A stretch of 47,563 bases of DNA from Lysobacteraceae bacterium (GTDB lineage Bacteria > Pseudomonadota > Gammaproteobacteria > Xanthomonadales > Xanthomonadaceae), in contig SSEV01000099.1 of NCBI GenBank assembly GCA_008015095.1, forward strand, positions 1 to 47,563, given 5' to 3'. Positions within the stretch are counted from its first letter, which is position 1. Each line of letters starts with the position of its first letter. Under the pieces are notes generated by a model. It ran no database searches. It was not told the DNA's origin and saw nothing but the letters and a program-made list of their open reading frames with translations. This document shows positions 1 through 8,403 of the stretch, one piece after another. A program made the position numbers and the translations under genes.

Positions 1-1
1 G

Positions 2-1042
2 AGTTCGGCCCAGGCCCTGATGGCGCAGCGTCAGATCGATTACACCCGCTCCAACGAAGCCGAAGCAGATCGACTGGGTATCCGCTCCCTCGCCCGCAGC
101 GGCTACGACCCGCTCGCGATGGCGTCGATGTTCGCCAGGATGCAGGCGGTCTCGCGAGTCAATCAGGGCGGTGAACGCGAACGGACTCCGGATTATCTGC
201 GCACCCATCCGGTCACTACCACCCGGATCAGCGAAGCCAAGGCCCGCGCCGAAAGCATGGCCGCCGCCAGTCCGACCATTCGCGCCGAGCCAGCGATCGG
301 CAGTGAGAATCCGCTGATCCCCTCGCGGTTACGCGTCGACGGACCAACAACGACCTACGACAAGACCCAGTTCGGTTGGGCGCGCGAGCGTATCCGCGTC
401 TACAGCGCCAACACCCCCGAGAGCGCCGTCCGCGAGTACGAACGCGAACGCAAGGCCGGCACGCTCAACGATGCGCAGCGCTACGGCCTGGCGATTGCCC
501 GGATGCGCAATAGCGAGTACGTCATCGCCGGCAGGGAACTGGAGCCCTTGCTGGCGAAATATCCCGATGACGCCTGGTTGGTGATCGCCAAGGCGGAAAC
601 CGAGGCGCGCTCGGGCGACACGGCTGGCGCCGACAAGCGGATGGAAACCTTCCTGCAGAGAATGCCCAACCACCGCGCCGCAAGCCTGAGCTACGCTCGG
701 CTGCTGGGCGAGCGCAACGACGCGCAGGCCGGGCGCCGCGCGCAGGCAGTGCTGCGGCCCTTGCTGCATACGGCCAAGGATGACCCGATGTTCCAGCAGG
801 CCTTCGCCCGCGCCAGCGAGATCGCTGGCGACCCGGTACGGGCCGGTGAAGCCTACGCCGAAGCGGAATATCTGAACGGCCGGCCGGAGCGCGCCCTGAT
901 GCAGCTCAACAGACTGTTGAAGTCCGAACAGCTCGATTACTACGCACGCGCCAGGATCGAAGCGAGAATCGCCGCGATTACGCCGACCGTGCTCGAATTG
1001 CAGCGTCAGGGTGTGCGCGACGAAGATCTCCGTCGTCACTGA
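2..1042 (+). CDS. bepA: BepA-like M48 family metalloprotease with TPR region, 3' part
   Basis: The frame is open from base 2, so this is the C-terminal part (346 residues) of a gene starting upstream of the window. It begins inside the M48 peptidase domain: the segment SNEAEADRLG carries the ExxxD-type third zinc ligand, and the HExxH motif would lie upstream. The rest (about residues 150-330) is helical and TPR-like, as in BepA/YfgC, the periplasmic protease and chaperone that looks after LptD and BAM assembly in the outer membrane. The first ATG in the window (20) is internal to the domain and is not a real start. It stands 252 bp before phoB and is not obviously in its operon. The family call is firm; the orthology to BepA rather than LoiP/YcaL rests on the C-terminal TPR extension. 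Confidence 0.88.
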   Translation, partial: SSAQALMAQRQIDYTRSNEAEADRLGIRSLARSGYDPLAMASMFARMQAVSRVNQGGERERTPDYLRTHPVTTTRISEAKARAESMAAASPTIRAEPAIGSENPLIPSRLRVDGPTTTYDKTQFGWARERIRVYSANTPESAVREYERERKAGTLNDAQRYGLAIARMRNSEYVIAGRELEPLLAKYPDDAWLVIAKAETEARSGDTAGADKRMETFLQRMPNHRAASLSYARLLGERNDAQAGRRAQAVLRPLLHTAKDDPMFQQAFARASEIAGDPVRAGEAYAEAEYLNGRPERALMQLNRLLKSEQLDYYARARIEARIAAITPTVLELQRQGVRDEDLRRH

Positions 1043-1081
1043 AGCAGGTGGCGGAGCCTGTTCCCCGCCCTGCCCAAGACG

Positions 1082-1115
1082 GTGTCATTCTTCGGTCACA
1101 AAGCTGTCGTCTAAT
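1082..1115 (+). promoter_or_regulatory. Pho box array and -10 element upstream of phoB
   Basis: Three 7-mers follow one another with an exact 11-bp period: GTGTCAT (1082-1088), CGGTCAC (1093-1099) and CTGTCGT (1104-1110). They match the PhoB half-site CTGTCAT at 6, 5 and 6 of 7 positions. The first two are followed after 10 nt by TCTAAT (1110-1115), a good -10, which is the geometry of E. coli pho promoters where the Pho box replaces the -35. This predicts autoregulated transcription of phoB-phoR-ppk1-ppx. The transcript would carry a leader of about 170 nt before the phoB ATG. Confidence 0.72.
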
Positions 1116-1165
1116 GGGTCAACCCGGGCCCAGGCGATGATGAGACTCGACGTCGTCAGGGCATT

Positions 1166-1186
1166 GGATCTGCTGCCGGCAGATCC
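1166..1186 (+). other. Hairpin in the phoB leader
   Basis: A perfect 8-bp stem (GGATCTGC at 1166-1173, GCAGATCC at 1179-1186) closes a 5-nt loop. It sits about 50 nt downstream of the predicted -10 and 108 nt before the phoB ATG. No U tract follows, so it is not a standard terminator. It could stabilise or structure the leader RNA, or be fortuitous. Confidence 0.4.
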
Positions 1187-1294
1187 GCGCATCGGCCGAT
1201 TGCGCAAGCCGTCGATTCGATGCGATTGGGCTCAGGCTTGCCCCGGGCTTGGTCCGGGATGGACTCGTCCAGCGTCGCTCACCCCGTGTCCACC

Positions 1295-1984
1295 ATGCAA
1301 AAACATATCCTGATCGTCGACGACGAACCCGCCATACGCGACATGGTCGCTTTCGCCTTGCGCAAGGCCGATTACGCACCGGTGCATGCGGGCGACGCCC
1401 GCGAAGCCCAGGCGGCGATCGCCGAGCGGGTTCCGGACCTGATCCTGCTGGACTGGATGCTGCCTGGCGTCAGTGGTCTCGAACTGGCCAGACGCTGGCG
1501 GCGCGAGGCGCTCACCCGTGAGATCCCGATCATCATGCTCACCGCACGCGGCGAGGAGAACGACCGTATCGGCGGTTTCGAAGCTGGCGTAGATGATTAC
1601 GTCGTCAAGCCCTTTTCTGCCCGCGAGTTACTGGCTCGGGTTCGCGCTGTCCTGCGCCGTTCGCGCGAAGACGACGAGGACGGCAGTGTCCAGGTGGGCG
1701 GTCTGCGTATGGACGGCGCCTCGCATCGGGTTTTCGCTGGCGAAGAGCCGGTTCATGTCGGTCCGACCGAGTACCGGCTGCTGCACTTCTTTATGACGCA
1801 TCCGGAACGGGTCTATACGAGGACGCAGTTGCTCGATCACGTCTGGGGCGGAAACAGCTATGTCGAAGAGCGTACGGTGGACGTACACATCCGGCGACTC
1901 CGGCGAGCCCTGGAACCGGTTCGTCTGGACGGCATGGTCCAAACGGTGCGTGGGGCCGGCTACCGTTTTTCCACGGCCACCTGA
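1295..1984 (+). CDS. phoB: Phosphate regulon response regulator PhoB
   Basis: 229-residue OmpR/PhoB-class regulator. The receiver domain (residues 3-118) has the acidic pair DDE near the N-terminus, the phospho-acceptor Asp53 in LILLDWMLPG, the Thr in IMLTARG and the Lys in YVVKPF. The DNA-binding winged helix (about 130-228) ends with the typical VRGAGYRF. When phosphorylated by PhoR it should bind Pho boxes and recruit sigma-70 polymerase. The ATG at 1295 fits the family N-terminus (MQKHILIVDDE); an in-frame ATG at 1220 would add a non-conserved tail. It leads phoR by 42 nt and has Pho-box-like repeats upstream. Confidence 0.95.
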   Translation: MQKHILIVDDEPAIRDMVAFALRKADYAPVHAGDAREAQAAIAERVPDLILLDWMLPGVSGLELARRWRREALTREIPIIMLTARGEENDRIGGFEAGVDDYVVKPFSARELLARVRAVLRRSREDDEDGSVQVGGLRMDGASHRVFAGEEPVHVGPTEYRLLHFFMTHPERVYTRTQLLDHVWGGNSYVEERTVDVHIRRLRRALEPVRLDGMVQTVRGAGYRFSTAT

Positions 1985-2026
1985 TGCCGGCTGCCGGACG
2001 CGGATGACAGGCCCTAGACTGTCGAA

Positions 2027-3358
2027 ATGCCCGCACACGCTCGCTCAGCCTGGTTCAAGACCCTCGGCCAATTGACGCTCGCGCTGGCCGGCGGCTTGGT
2101 CCTGGGACTGTCGACGGGGCATGTCTGGCCTGTTCTTACGGCCGTATCGCTGGCCGTGGTGGCTTGGCACTACTGGCGACTGAATCGGGTGTTGTCTCGT
2201 CTGACCGCACGCAAGCGTCATCCACCGCCACAGGGCGACGGTATCTGGAACGAGCTGGATCGGCTGCTTCACCGCAGTCAAAGCGAAATGCGCGGCCGCA
2301 AACGCCGTCTGATCGGCATGCTGCGGGCTTATCGCGCCGTGGCCGCCGCACTGCCCGACGCCGTCATCGTGGTCGAGCGCAACAGTCAGCGCATCCAATG
2401 GTTCAACGAGGCCGCCAGCGCGTTGCTTGGACTGAAGCATCCGCACGATGTGGGTTCTGCCCTGGGCGAACGCCTACAACCCCTCCCGGTCGCACAGTGG
2501 CTCAGCGGTGGACGTCATGCGGAACCTCTCGCCGACGTTCCCTCGCCTCTGCATCCGGAACTGCGGCTCGGTCTGCGCCTGATTCCGTATTCCGAGGAAT
2601 ACTGGCTGCTCATCGCCCGTGACGTGAGCAAGATGATGCGGCTTGAGCAAATGCGGCGCGACTTCGTCGCCAACGTATCCCACGAGCTGCGCACGCCGCT
2701 GACCGTCGTGCATGGCTATCTGGACATGCTCGATGCATCGGAACATCCGGAATGGGCGCCGATGCTCAGCGAAATGCAGCGCCAGTCGCAGCGCATGACC
2801 CAACTGGTCGAAGATCTGCTGACGCTCTCGCGCCTTGAAGCGCAGGAAACACTGCCCGAAGAAATCGTAGCGATGGCGCCGATGCTCGACGCCCTGCGGC
2901 GCGAAGCGGAAGCGCTCAGCCAGCATCGGCACCGGATCAGCATGGAGGACCGCGCAGGCGTCGATCTGCTCGGCTCGACCAAGGAGTTGCACAGTGCATT
3001 CTCCAACCTGGTCAGCAATGCGGTGCGCTACACCCAGGCGGGCGGCGATATCGCCATCCGTTTCATACCCGAAGCGGATGGCGGCGTGCGCCTGTCCGTC
3101 CAGGATAGCGGCTACGGCATTCCGGCCTCGCACCTGCCGCGGATCACCGAACGTTTCTATCGCGTTTCCAACAGCCGCTCGCGCGAAAGCGGCGGTACGG
3201 GCCTCGGCCTGTCGATCGTCAAGCACGTATTGAATCTGCATCAGGCCCGTCTCGAAATCGAAAGCGAAGTCGGACGTGGCAGCCATTTTTCCTGCCGCTT
3301 CGGACACGAACGTGTCAGGATGCGCGAAACACTCGTCTCCACCGAAACGTCGACATGA
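2027..3358 (+). CDS. phoR: Phosphate regulon sensor histidine kinase PhoR
   Basis: 443 residues. Two hydrophobic segments at the N-terminus (about 12-50) with almost no periplasmic loop are typical of PhoR, which senses phosphate through the Pst/PhoU complex. A PAS-like region (about 105-195) is followed by the HisKA helix with His219 in NVSHELRTPL and an HATPase domain with the N box (NLVSNAVRYT), G1 (DSGYGI) and G2 (GTGLGLSIV). It phosphorylates and dephosphorylates PhoB. Its stop overlaps the ppk1 start (ATGA at 3355-3358), which indicates translational coupling. Confidence 0.94.
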   Translation: MPAHARSAWFKTLGQLTLALAGGLVLGLSTGHVWPVLTAVSLAVVAWHYWRLNRVLSRLTARKRHPPPQGDGIWNELDRLLHRSQSEMRGRKRRLIGMLRAYRAVAAALPDAVIVVERNSQRIQWFNEAASALLGLKHPHDVGSALGERLQPLPVAQWLSGGRHAEPLADVPSPLHPELRLGLRLIPYSEEYWLLIARDVSKMMRLEQMRRDFVANVSHELRTPLTVVHGYLDMLDASEHPEWAPMLSEMQRQSQRMTQLVEDLLTLSRLEAQETLPEEIVAMAPMLDALRREAEALSQHRHRISMEDRAGVDLLGSTKELHSAFSNLVSNAVRYTQAGGDIAIRFIPEADGGVRLSVQDSGYGIPASHLPRITERFYRVSNSRSRESGGTGLGLSIVKHVLNLHQARLEIESEVGRGSHFSCRFGHERVRMRETLVSTETST

Positions 3359-5478
3359 AGACCCGATCCAGCGCCGCACCACAACCGACGGAACGCAGCC
3401 AGGAGTCCGATCACCTGCGCGAGAGCGGCTTGTACCTGAATCGCGAGCTATCCCAACTCGACTTCAATTTCCGCGTGCTCGCGCAGGCCCAGGATCAGAC
3501 GGTGCCACTGCTCGAGCGCCTGCGGTATCTGTGCATTTCCTGCACCAACCTCGACGAGTTCTTCGAGATACGCGCGGCGACCGTACGCCATGCGCTGGAT
3601 TTCGGCATGCCGCTGGCCGCCGACGGGATTCCGCATTCGGCGCTGCTCCGACGCATCCACGACCGCGCCGCAGAACTGGTGCGTGCGCAATATCGTTGTT
3701 TCTACGACGAACTGCGACCGGCCCTGGCCGACGAAGGCATCCGTCTGCTGCAGCGCGAGCAATGGTCCAGGCATCAGAGCGACTGGCTCCGCGAGTTCTT
3801 CCGCAACGAGATCATGCCGGTGCTCTCGCCTCTGGGCTTGGATCCTTCGCACCCGTTTCCGAAGATCCTCAACAAGTCGCTGAACGTCGTAGTGGTGCTG
3901 GAAGGGCGCGACGCTTTCGGGCGCGAAGGGCATCTGGCCATCGTGCGCGCGCCGCGTTCGTTGCCTCGGATCGTGCGTATCCCGGACGAGAACGGCGAAA
4001 CCGAAGGCAATGGCGGACTCGGCTACGACTTCGTGTTCCTGTCCTCGATCCTCTCCGAATTCGTAGGCGAACTGTTCCCGGGCATGACCGTTAAGGGCGC
4101 CTACCAATTCCGCGTCACCCGCAATTCGGAATTGATCGTCGACGAGGAGGAGGTCGAGAATCTGGCTTCGGCGCTGCGCGACGAGTTGGTCGGCCGCGGT
4201 TATCTGCGCGCGGTACGGCTGGAGATCGCCGAACAATGCCCGCAGCAGATCGTGCGCTTCCTGTTGCAGAATTTCGATCTGCCCGAGAACGCCGTCTATC
4301 CGATCAACGGGCCGGTCAATCTCAACCGGGTGATCCAGGTCTGCGATCTGGTCAGGCGGCCGGACCTGAAGTTCCCGACATTCCAGCCGCACAACCCGAC
4401 CGAAGGGGAGTCGATCTTCGAGCGCGCATCCGTCGGCGATGTGTTGCTGCATCATCCGTTCGACGCGTTCACGCCGGTGCTGGAACTGATCCGACAAGCG
4501 GCGGAAGACCCCAATGTATTGGCGATCAAGCAGACCCTGTACCGCGCCGGCAAGGACTCGCCGATCGTCGAACATCTGATCCAGGCCGCACGCAACGGCA
4601 AGGACGTGACCGTGGTGGTCGAGTTGCGCGCGCGCTTCGACGAGGAAGCGAATTTGCGCCTCGCCGACCGCCTGCAGGAAGCGGGCGTGCAGGTGGTCTA
4701 CGGCGTCGTCGGCTACAAAACCCACGCAAAGATGTTGTTGATCGTGCGCCGCGAGGGACGCGCACTGCGCCGCTACGTGCATCTTGGCACCGGCAATTAC
4801 CATGCCGGCACATCGCGCGGGTACACCGACTTCGGCCTGATCACCGCAGACCCCGACATCGGCAACGACGTGCATAACATCTTCCAGCAGATTTCCGGGC
4901 TGGCGCCGGCGATCGAACTGAGGCGTCTGCTGCAATCGCCGTTCACCCTGCACTCCGGCGTGCTGGCGATGATCGATCGCGAAGCCGCGCATGCCGCTGC
5001 TGGACGGCCGGCGCGGATCATCGCGAAAATGAACGCATTGAACGAGCCTCAGGTGATTCGCGCCCTGTACGCCGCGTCTCAGTCCGGGGTCGGAATCGAA
5101 CTGATCGTGCGCAGCGCCTGCACCCTACGCCCGGGTCTGTCCGGAGTATCGGAGAATATCCGCGTGCGTTCGATCATCGGCCGCTTTCTCGAACATAGCC
5201 GGGTCTGGTGGTTCGCCAACGACGGCGCGCCCGAGCTTTACTGTTCCAGCGCCGATTGGCTGGAGCGCAACCTGTTGAGACGGGTCGAAACCGGTTTCCC
5301 GATCCTCGACCCGCAACTGGCGCAGCGGATCAAGCGCGAATCGCTGGACAACTACCTGCGTGACAATCTCAACGCATGGGAGCTGCAGGCCGACGGCGCT
5401 TACACGCGGATCCACCCGCGCGAGGGCGAAAGTCCGCACTCCGCGCAGATGACCCTGCTTGCCGAGCATTGCGGCTGA
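3355..5478 (+). CDS. ppk1: Polyphosphate kinase 1
   Basis: 707 residues, close to the usual PPK1 size (about 690). The order is N-terminal domain beginning LNRELSQLDFNFRVL, head domain, then two PLD-like catalytic domains. The catalytic region has KQTLYRAGKDSPIVEHLI, the His-containing YKTHAKM (His457, the candidate phospho-histidine) and VHLGTGNYH (His483). It reversibly makes polyphosphate from ATP. Placement directly after phoR with an ATGA overlap puts polyphosphate storage under phosphate control. Downstream lies ppx, giving the synthesis and degradation pair. Confidence 0.96.
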   Translation: MKTRSSAAPQPTERSQESDHLRESGLYLNRELSQLDFNFRVLAQAQDQTVPLLERLRYLCISCTNLDEFFEIRAATVRHALDFGMPLAADGIPHSALLRRIHDRAAELVRAQYRCFYDELRPALADEGIRLLQREQWSRHQSDWLREFFRNEIMPVLSPLGLDPSHPFPKILNKSLNVVVVLEGRDAFGREGHLAIVRAPRSLPRIVRIPDENGETEGNGGLGYDFVFLSSILSEFVGELFPGMTVKGAYQFRVTRNSELIVDEEEVENLASALRDELVGRGYLRAVRLEIAEQCPQQIVRFLLQNFDLPENAVYPINGPVNLNRVIQVCDLVRRPDLKFPTFQPHNPTEGESIFERASVGDVLLHHPFDAFTPVLELIRQAAEDPNVLAIKQTLYRAGKDSPIVEHLIQAARNGKDVTVVVELRARFDEEANLRLADRLQEAGVQVVYGVVGYKTHAKMLLIVRREGRALRRYVHLGTGNYHAGTSRGYTDFGLITADPDIGNDVHNIFQQISGLAPAIELRRLLQSPFTLHSGVLAMIDREAAHAAAGRPARIIAKMNALNEPQVIRALYAASQSGVGIELIVRSACTLRPGLSGVSENIRVRSIIGRFLEHSRVWWFANDGAPELYCSSADWLERNLLRRVETGFPILDPQLAQRIKRESLDNYLRDNLNAWELQADGAYTRIHPREGESPHSAQMTLLAEHCG

Positions 5479-5584
5479 GCGCAAGCGCATTCGCAAAACG
5501 GATGCAAGCGGTTTCATCGCGTCGCGGTTGTTGATAGTCTCCCCGTGCCGCAAACGGCGCCCGTTCCCCCACGAGGTCCGACGT

Positions 5585-7123
5585 TTGAACCGAACCGCAT
5601 CCGCCACGGTCCGCGCCGCCGGCCTGCCTCTGCAGGACGGCGATGCGCTGGCCGCGATCGATCTGGGCTCCAACAGTTTCCACATGGTCGTAGCGTCGAC
5701 CGTGCTGGGGCAGCTGCGGATCATCGACCGCCTGCGCGAGACCGTGCGTCTGGCCGAAGGGCTCGACGCCAAAGGGGGGCTGCATCCCAAGGCGCGTGAA
5801 CGCGCCCTCGACTGCCTCTCGCGCTTCGGCGAACGCATCCGCGACCTGCCGTCGCAGCGCGTACGCGCGATCGCGACCAATACCGTGCGCGCGCTCAGCC
5901 AGCCGCAATCGTTCCTGAAAGTGGCCGAAAGCGCGCTCGGCCACGGCATCGAAGTGGTCTCCGGCCGCGAAGAAGCGCGCCTGATCTATCTTGGCGTCGC
6001 CCACGCGCAACCGCCTAAGCCGGAGCAGCGCAGACTGGTTATCGATATCGGCGGCGGCTCCACCGAGTGCATCATCGGCTCCGGATTCGACACCATCGAA
6101 CGCGAAAGCCTGCAGATCGGTTGCGTCGCCAGCACGCGCCGCTTTTTCGCCAACGGCAAACTGTCCAAGAGGCGCTGGAAAGAAGCGCTGACCGAGATCG
6201 AGGCGGAATTCCAGCAGTTCGCCGGGTTGTATCGCACGCTCGGCTGGCAGGAGGCGCTCGGCTCTTCCGGCACGATCAAATCGATCGGCGAAATCTGCGC
6301 GGCGATGAAACTGACCAAGGGCGCGATCACCGCGGAAGCGCTGCCGCAGGTGCGCGAACGTCTGCTCGCCGTGGATCGCATCGACCAGATCCAGTTGCCG
6401 GGGCTTTCGGAAGATCGTCGACCCATCATCGCCGGCGGTGTCCTGGTGCTGGAAGCCGCGTTCGAAACCCTGGGACTCAAGCGCATGGTGGTGAGCAAAG
6501 CGGCGATGCGCGAAGGCGTGCTCTACGACATGCTCGGCCGCGGCGGCGTGGACGATTCGCGCGAGGCGTCGATCGAAGCATTGACCCGGCGCTACGGCAT
6601 CGACCGACTGCAGGCGCACCGCGTGGAGGCGACGGCTTTACGCTTGTTCGACCAGGTCGCGGCGCGCTGGGGACTCGGTCCCGACGACCGACTCATGCTC
6701 AGCTGGGCCGCGCGCCTGCACGAAATCGGTTTGGCGATCGCGCACAGCCAGTACCACGTGCATGGCGCCTACCTGCTCGAACACTCCGATATCGCCGGTT
6801 TCTCGCGACAGGAGCAGCAGTTTCTCGCCGCCGTTGTGCGCACGCATCGCCGCAATATCCCGAAGAGCGCCTTCGAGGCCCTGCCCGACCGTCTGCTCGC
6901 GAATGCGCGCCGCACTGCGGCGCTATTGCGTCTGGCCGTGCTGCTGCATCGCTCGCACGAGGCCGAATCGATCCCGACGCTCAAGGCGGAAGTCGCCGAT
7001 TTCTCGCTGCTGATCACGCTGTCCGGCCCATGGCTGGACGCCCGCCCGCTGATGATGTCGGATCTCGAACACGAGCCCGAAAGCATGGCCGGACTCGGAA
7101 TCGAATTGCAGATCCTCGGTTGA
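5585..7123 (+). CDS. ppx: Exopolyphosphatase Ppx
   Basis: Ppx/GppA phosphatase of the ASKHA fold. The phosphate-1 loop is AAIDLGSNSFHMVVA and the second glycine loop is VIDIGGGSTECIIG; a C-terminal HD-like region (WAARLHEIG, HGAYLLEHSDIAGF) gives the long, E. coli Ppx-like form. I chose TTG at 5585 because GAGG stands 8 nt upstream and the product is then 512 residues, the usual length. An in-frame ATG at 5459 would overlap ppk1 by 20 nt and add 42 basic, poorly conserved-looking residues. It removes terminal phosphates from polyphosphate, also acting in ppGpp metabolism in some species. The start is the only uncertain point. Confidence 0.92.
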   Translation: MNRTASATVRAAGLPLQDGDALAAIDLGSNSFHMVVASTVLGQLRIIDRLRETVRLAEGLDAKGGLHPKARERALDCLSRFGERIRDLPSQRVRAIATNTVRALSQPQSFLKVAESALGHGIEVVSGREEARLIYLGVAHAQPPKPEQRRLVIDIGGGSTECIIGSGFDTIERESLQIGCVASTRRFFANGKLSKRRWKEALTEIEAEFQQFAGLYRTLGWQEALGSSGTIKSIGEICAAMKLTKGAITAEALPQVRERLLAVDRIDQIQLPGLSEDRRPIIAGGVLVLEAAFETLGLKRMVVSKAAMREGVLYDMLGRGGVDDSREASIEALTRRYGIDRLQAHRVEATALRLFDQVAARWGLGPDDRLMLSWAARLHEIGLAIAHSQYHVHGAYLLEHSDIAGFSRQEQQFLAAVVRTHRRNIPKSAFEALPDRLLANARRTAALLRLAVLLHRSHEAESIPTLKAEVADFSLLITLSGPWLDARPLMMSDLEHEPESMAGLGIELQILG

Positions 7124-7159
7124 CCGGCGCGCCCAGGCGTCTGAACTGCCTCGCCGCGA

Positions 7160-7199
7160 CCGTCATCGTCCTGTCAAGCGTCCGCCATCGCGATTAAAT
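7160..7199 (+). promoter_or_regulatory. Pho box array upstream of the GT4-PAP2 operon
   Basis: CCGTCAT (7160-7166), CTGTCAA (7171-7177) and CCGCCAT (7182-7188) are spaced exactly 11 bp apart, matching CTGTCAT at 6, 6 and 5 of 7 positions. An AT-rich TTAAAT (7194-7199) follows and could be the -10, although it lies 16 nt after the second 7-mer rather than the ideal 10. The glycosyltransferase ATG is 37 nt further on. The arrangement mirrors the phoB promoter 6 kb upstream. Confidence 0.6.
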
Positions 7200-7236
7200 C
7201 TCCGATTTGCAGAATGCCGCAAACCAGAGGCGGCAG

Positions 7237-8403
7237 ATGCATTACTCGATCGTCACCGAAACGTATCCCCCGGAAGTCAACGGGGTAGCTCTCACCGTGC
7301 ATAGTCTCGAACAAGGTTTGCGTGAGCGTGGGCATCACGTGACTGTGATCCGACCACGGCAGCAGGGCGACCGCCAACCAGCTCCGTATGAACGCCTGGT
7401 GCGTGGCTTGCCGCTGCCGCGCTATCCCGGCCTGCGCTTTGGGCTGCCGGCGTCCCGAAAATTGACATCGCACTGGCAATGGCAACGCCCGGATGCGATC
7501 TACGTGGCCACGGAAGGCCCGCTCGGGTGGTCGGCCTTGCGGGTGGCGCGCGCATTCGGCATTCCGGCATGCACAGGCTTTCACACGCGATTTGATCGTT
7601 ACATGCGCGACTATGGCCTGGCCCTGCTGGAACCGATCGCCCTACGCTGGATGCGTCGCTTTCACAATGGCGCACAAGCCACTCTGGTCCCGACCGAGGA
7701 GCTGCGCATCGCGTTGCGGACGATGGGATTCGAGAACGTCGTGCGCCTGCCGCGAGCCGTAGACACGACGCAGTTTCACCCCGCGCAGCGCGATCAGAAC
7801 TTGCGCGCGCAGTGGGGACTGCAACCTGAGACGCTGGCCGTGATCCATGTCGGACGTATCGCGGCCGAAAAGAATCTTGATCTGGCGGTCGCCGCATTCC
7901 GCGAGATCCAGAAGCGACGCCCGGATGCGCGCTTCGTGTGGGTGGGCGACGGCCCTGCCCGTCAGGCACTGGCCCGCGACAATCCGGATTTCGTCTTCTG
8001 CGGAATTCATCGCGGCGAATCGTTGGCCAGGCATTTCGCCAGCGGCGATCTCTTTCTGTTTCCTAGCCGCAGCGAGACGTATGGCAACGTCACCCTAGAG
8101 GCGATGGCCAGCGGCGTCCCGACCGTGGCCTTCGACTACGGCGCCGCTCGCGAATGCCTGCGCGATGGCGAGCATGGCGCGGCGGTTCCTGACGGACGCG
8201 ACGACGATTTCGTGCGCGCCGCCATCCGCATCGGCACCGACGGCACGCTGCGCGCCCAGATGCGACTGGCTGCGCGCGACGCGGTATCCGGCTTGCGCCC
8301 GCAACAAGTCAGCGCGGATTTCGACACCATTCTGCAGCAGCTGGCCCGAACGGAGGACCGGCATGAACCCCGCCTATCTGCGGCGCCGATTACGCGCGAA
8401 TGA
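7237..8403 (+). CDS. GT4-type glycosyltransferase (possible glycolipid synthase)
   Basis: 388 residues, GT-B fold. The N-terminal Rossmann half starts IVTETYPPEVNGVALTV, the signature of the MgtA/SqdX/mannosyltransferase group of GT4. The C-terminal half has HVGRIAAEKNLDL and the EX7E motif (Glu280 and Glu288 in ETYGNVTLE). The ATG at 7237 follows GGCGGCAG. The acceptor cannot be read from sequence; relatives glycosylate diacylglycerol or phosphatidylinositol at the membrane. Its 3' end overlaps the PAP2 gene by 41 nt, and a Pho-box-like array precedes it, which together suggest glycolipid formation when phosphate is short (inference). A cell-wall or exopolysaccharide role is the alternative. 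Confidence 0.85.
   Translation: MHYSIVTETYPPEVNGVALTVHSLEQGLRERGHHVTVIRPRQQGDRQPAPYERLVRGLPLPRYPGLRFGLPASRKLTSHWQWQRPDAIYVATEGPLGWSALRVARAFGIPACTGFHTRFDRYMRDYGLALLEPIALRWMRRFHNGAQATLVPTEELRIALRTMGFENVVRLPRAVDTTQFHPAQRDQNLRAQWGLQPETLAVIHVGRIAAEKNLDLAVAAFREIQKRRPDARFVWVGDGPARQALARDNPDFVFCGIHRGESLARHFASGDLFLFPSRSETYGNVTLEAMASGVPTVAFDYGAARECLRDGEHGAAVPDGRDDDFVRAAIRIGTDGTLRAQMRLAARDAVSGLRPQQVSADFDTILQQLARTEDRHEPRLSAAPITRE

Noticed and set aside
3448-4992. 514-codon open frame antisense to ppk1
   Set aside because: ppk1 has all family motifs in the other strand; the long antisense frame is a by-product of GC-rich codon use and has low-complexity composition.
5459-5584. Longer ppx start at ATG 5459
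   Set aside because: It would add 42 basic residues overlapping ppk1, while TTG at 5585 has a good ribosome binding site and gives the usual family length.
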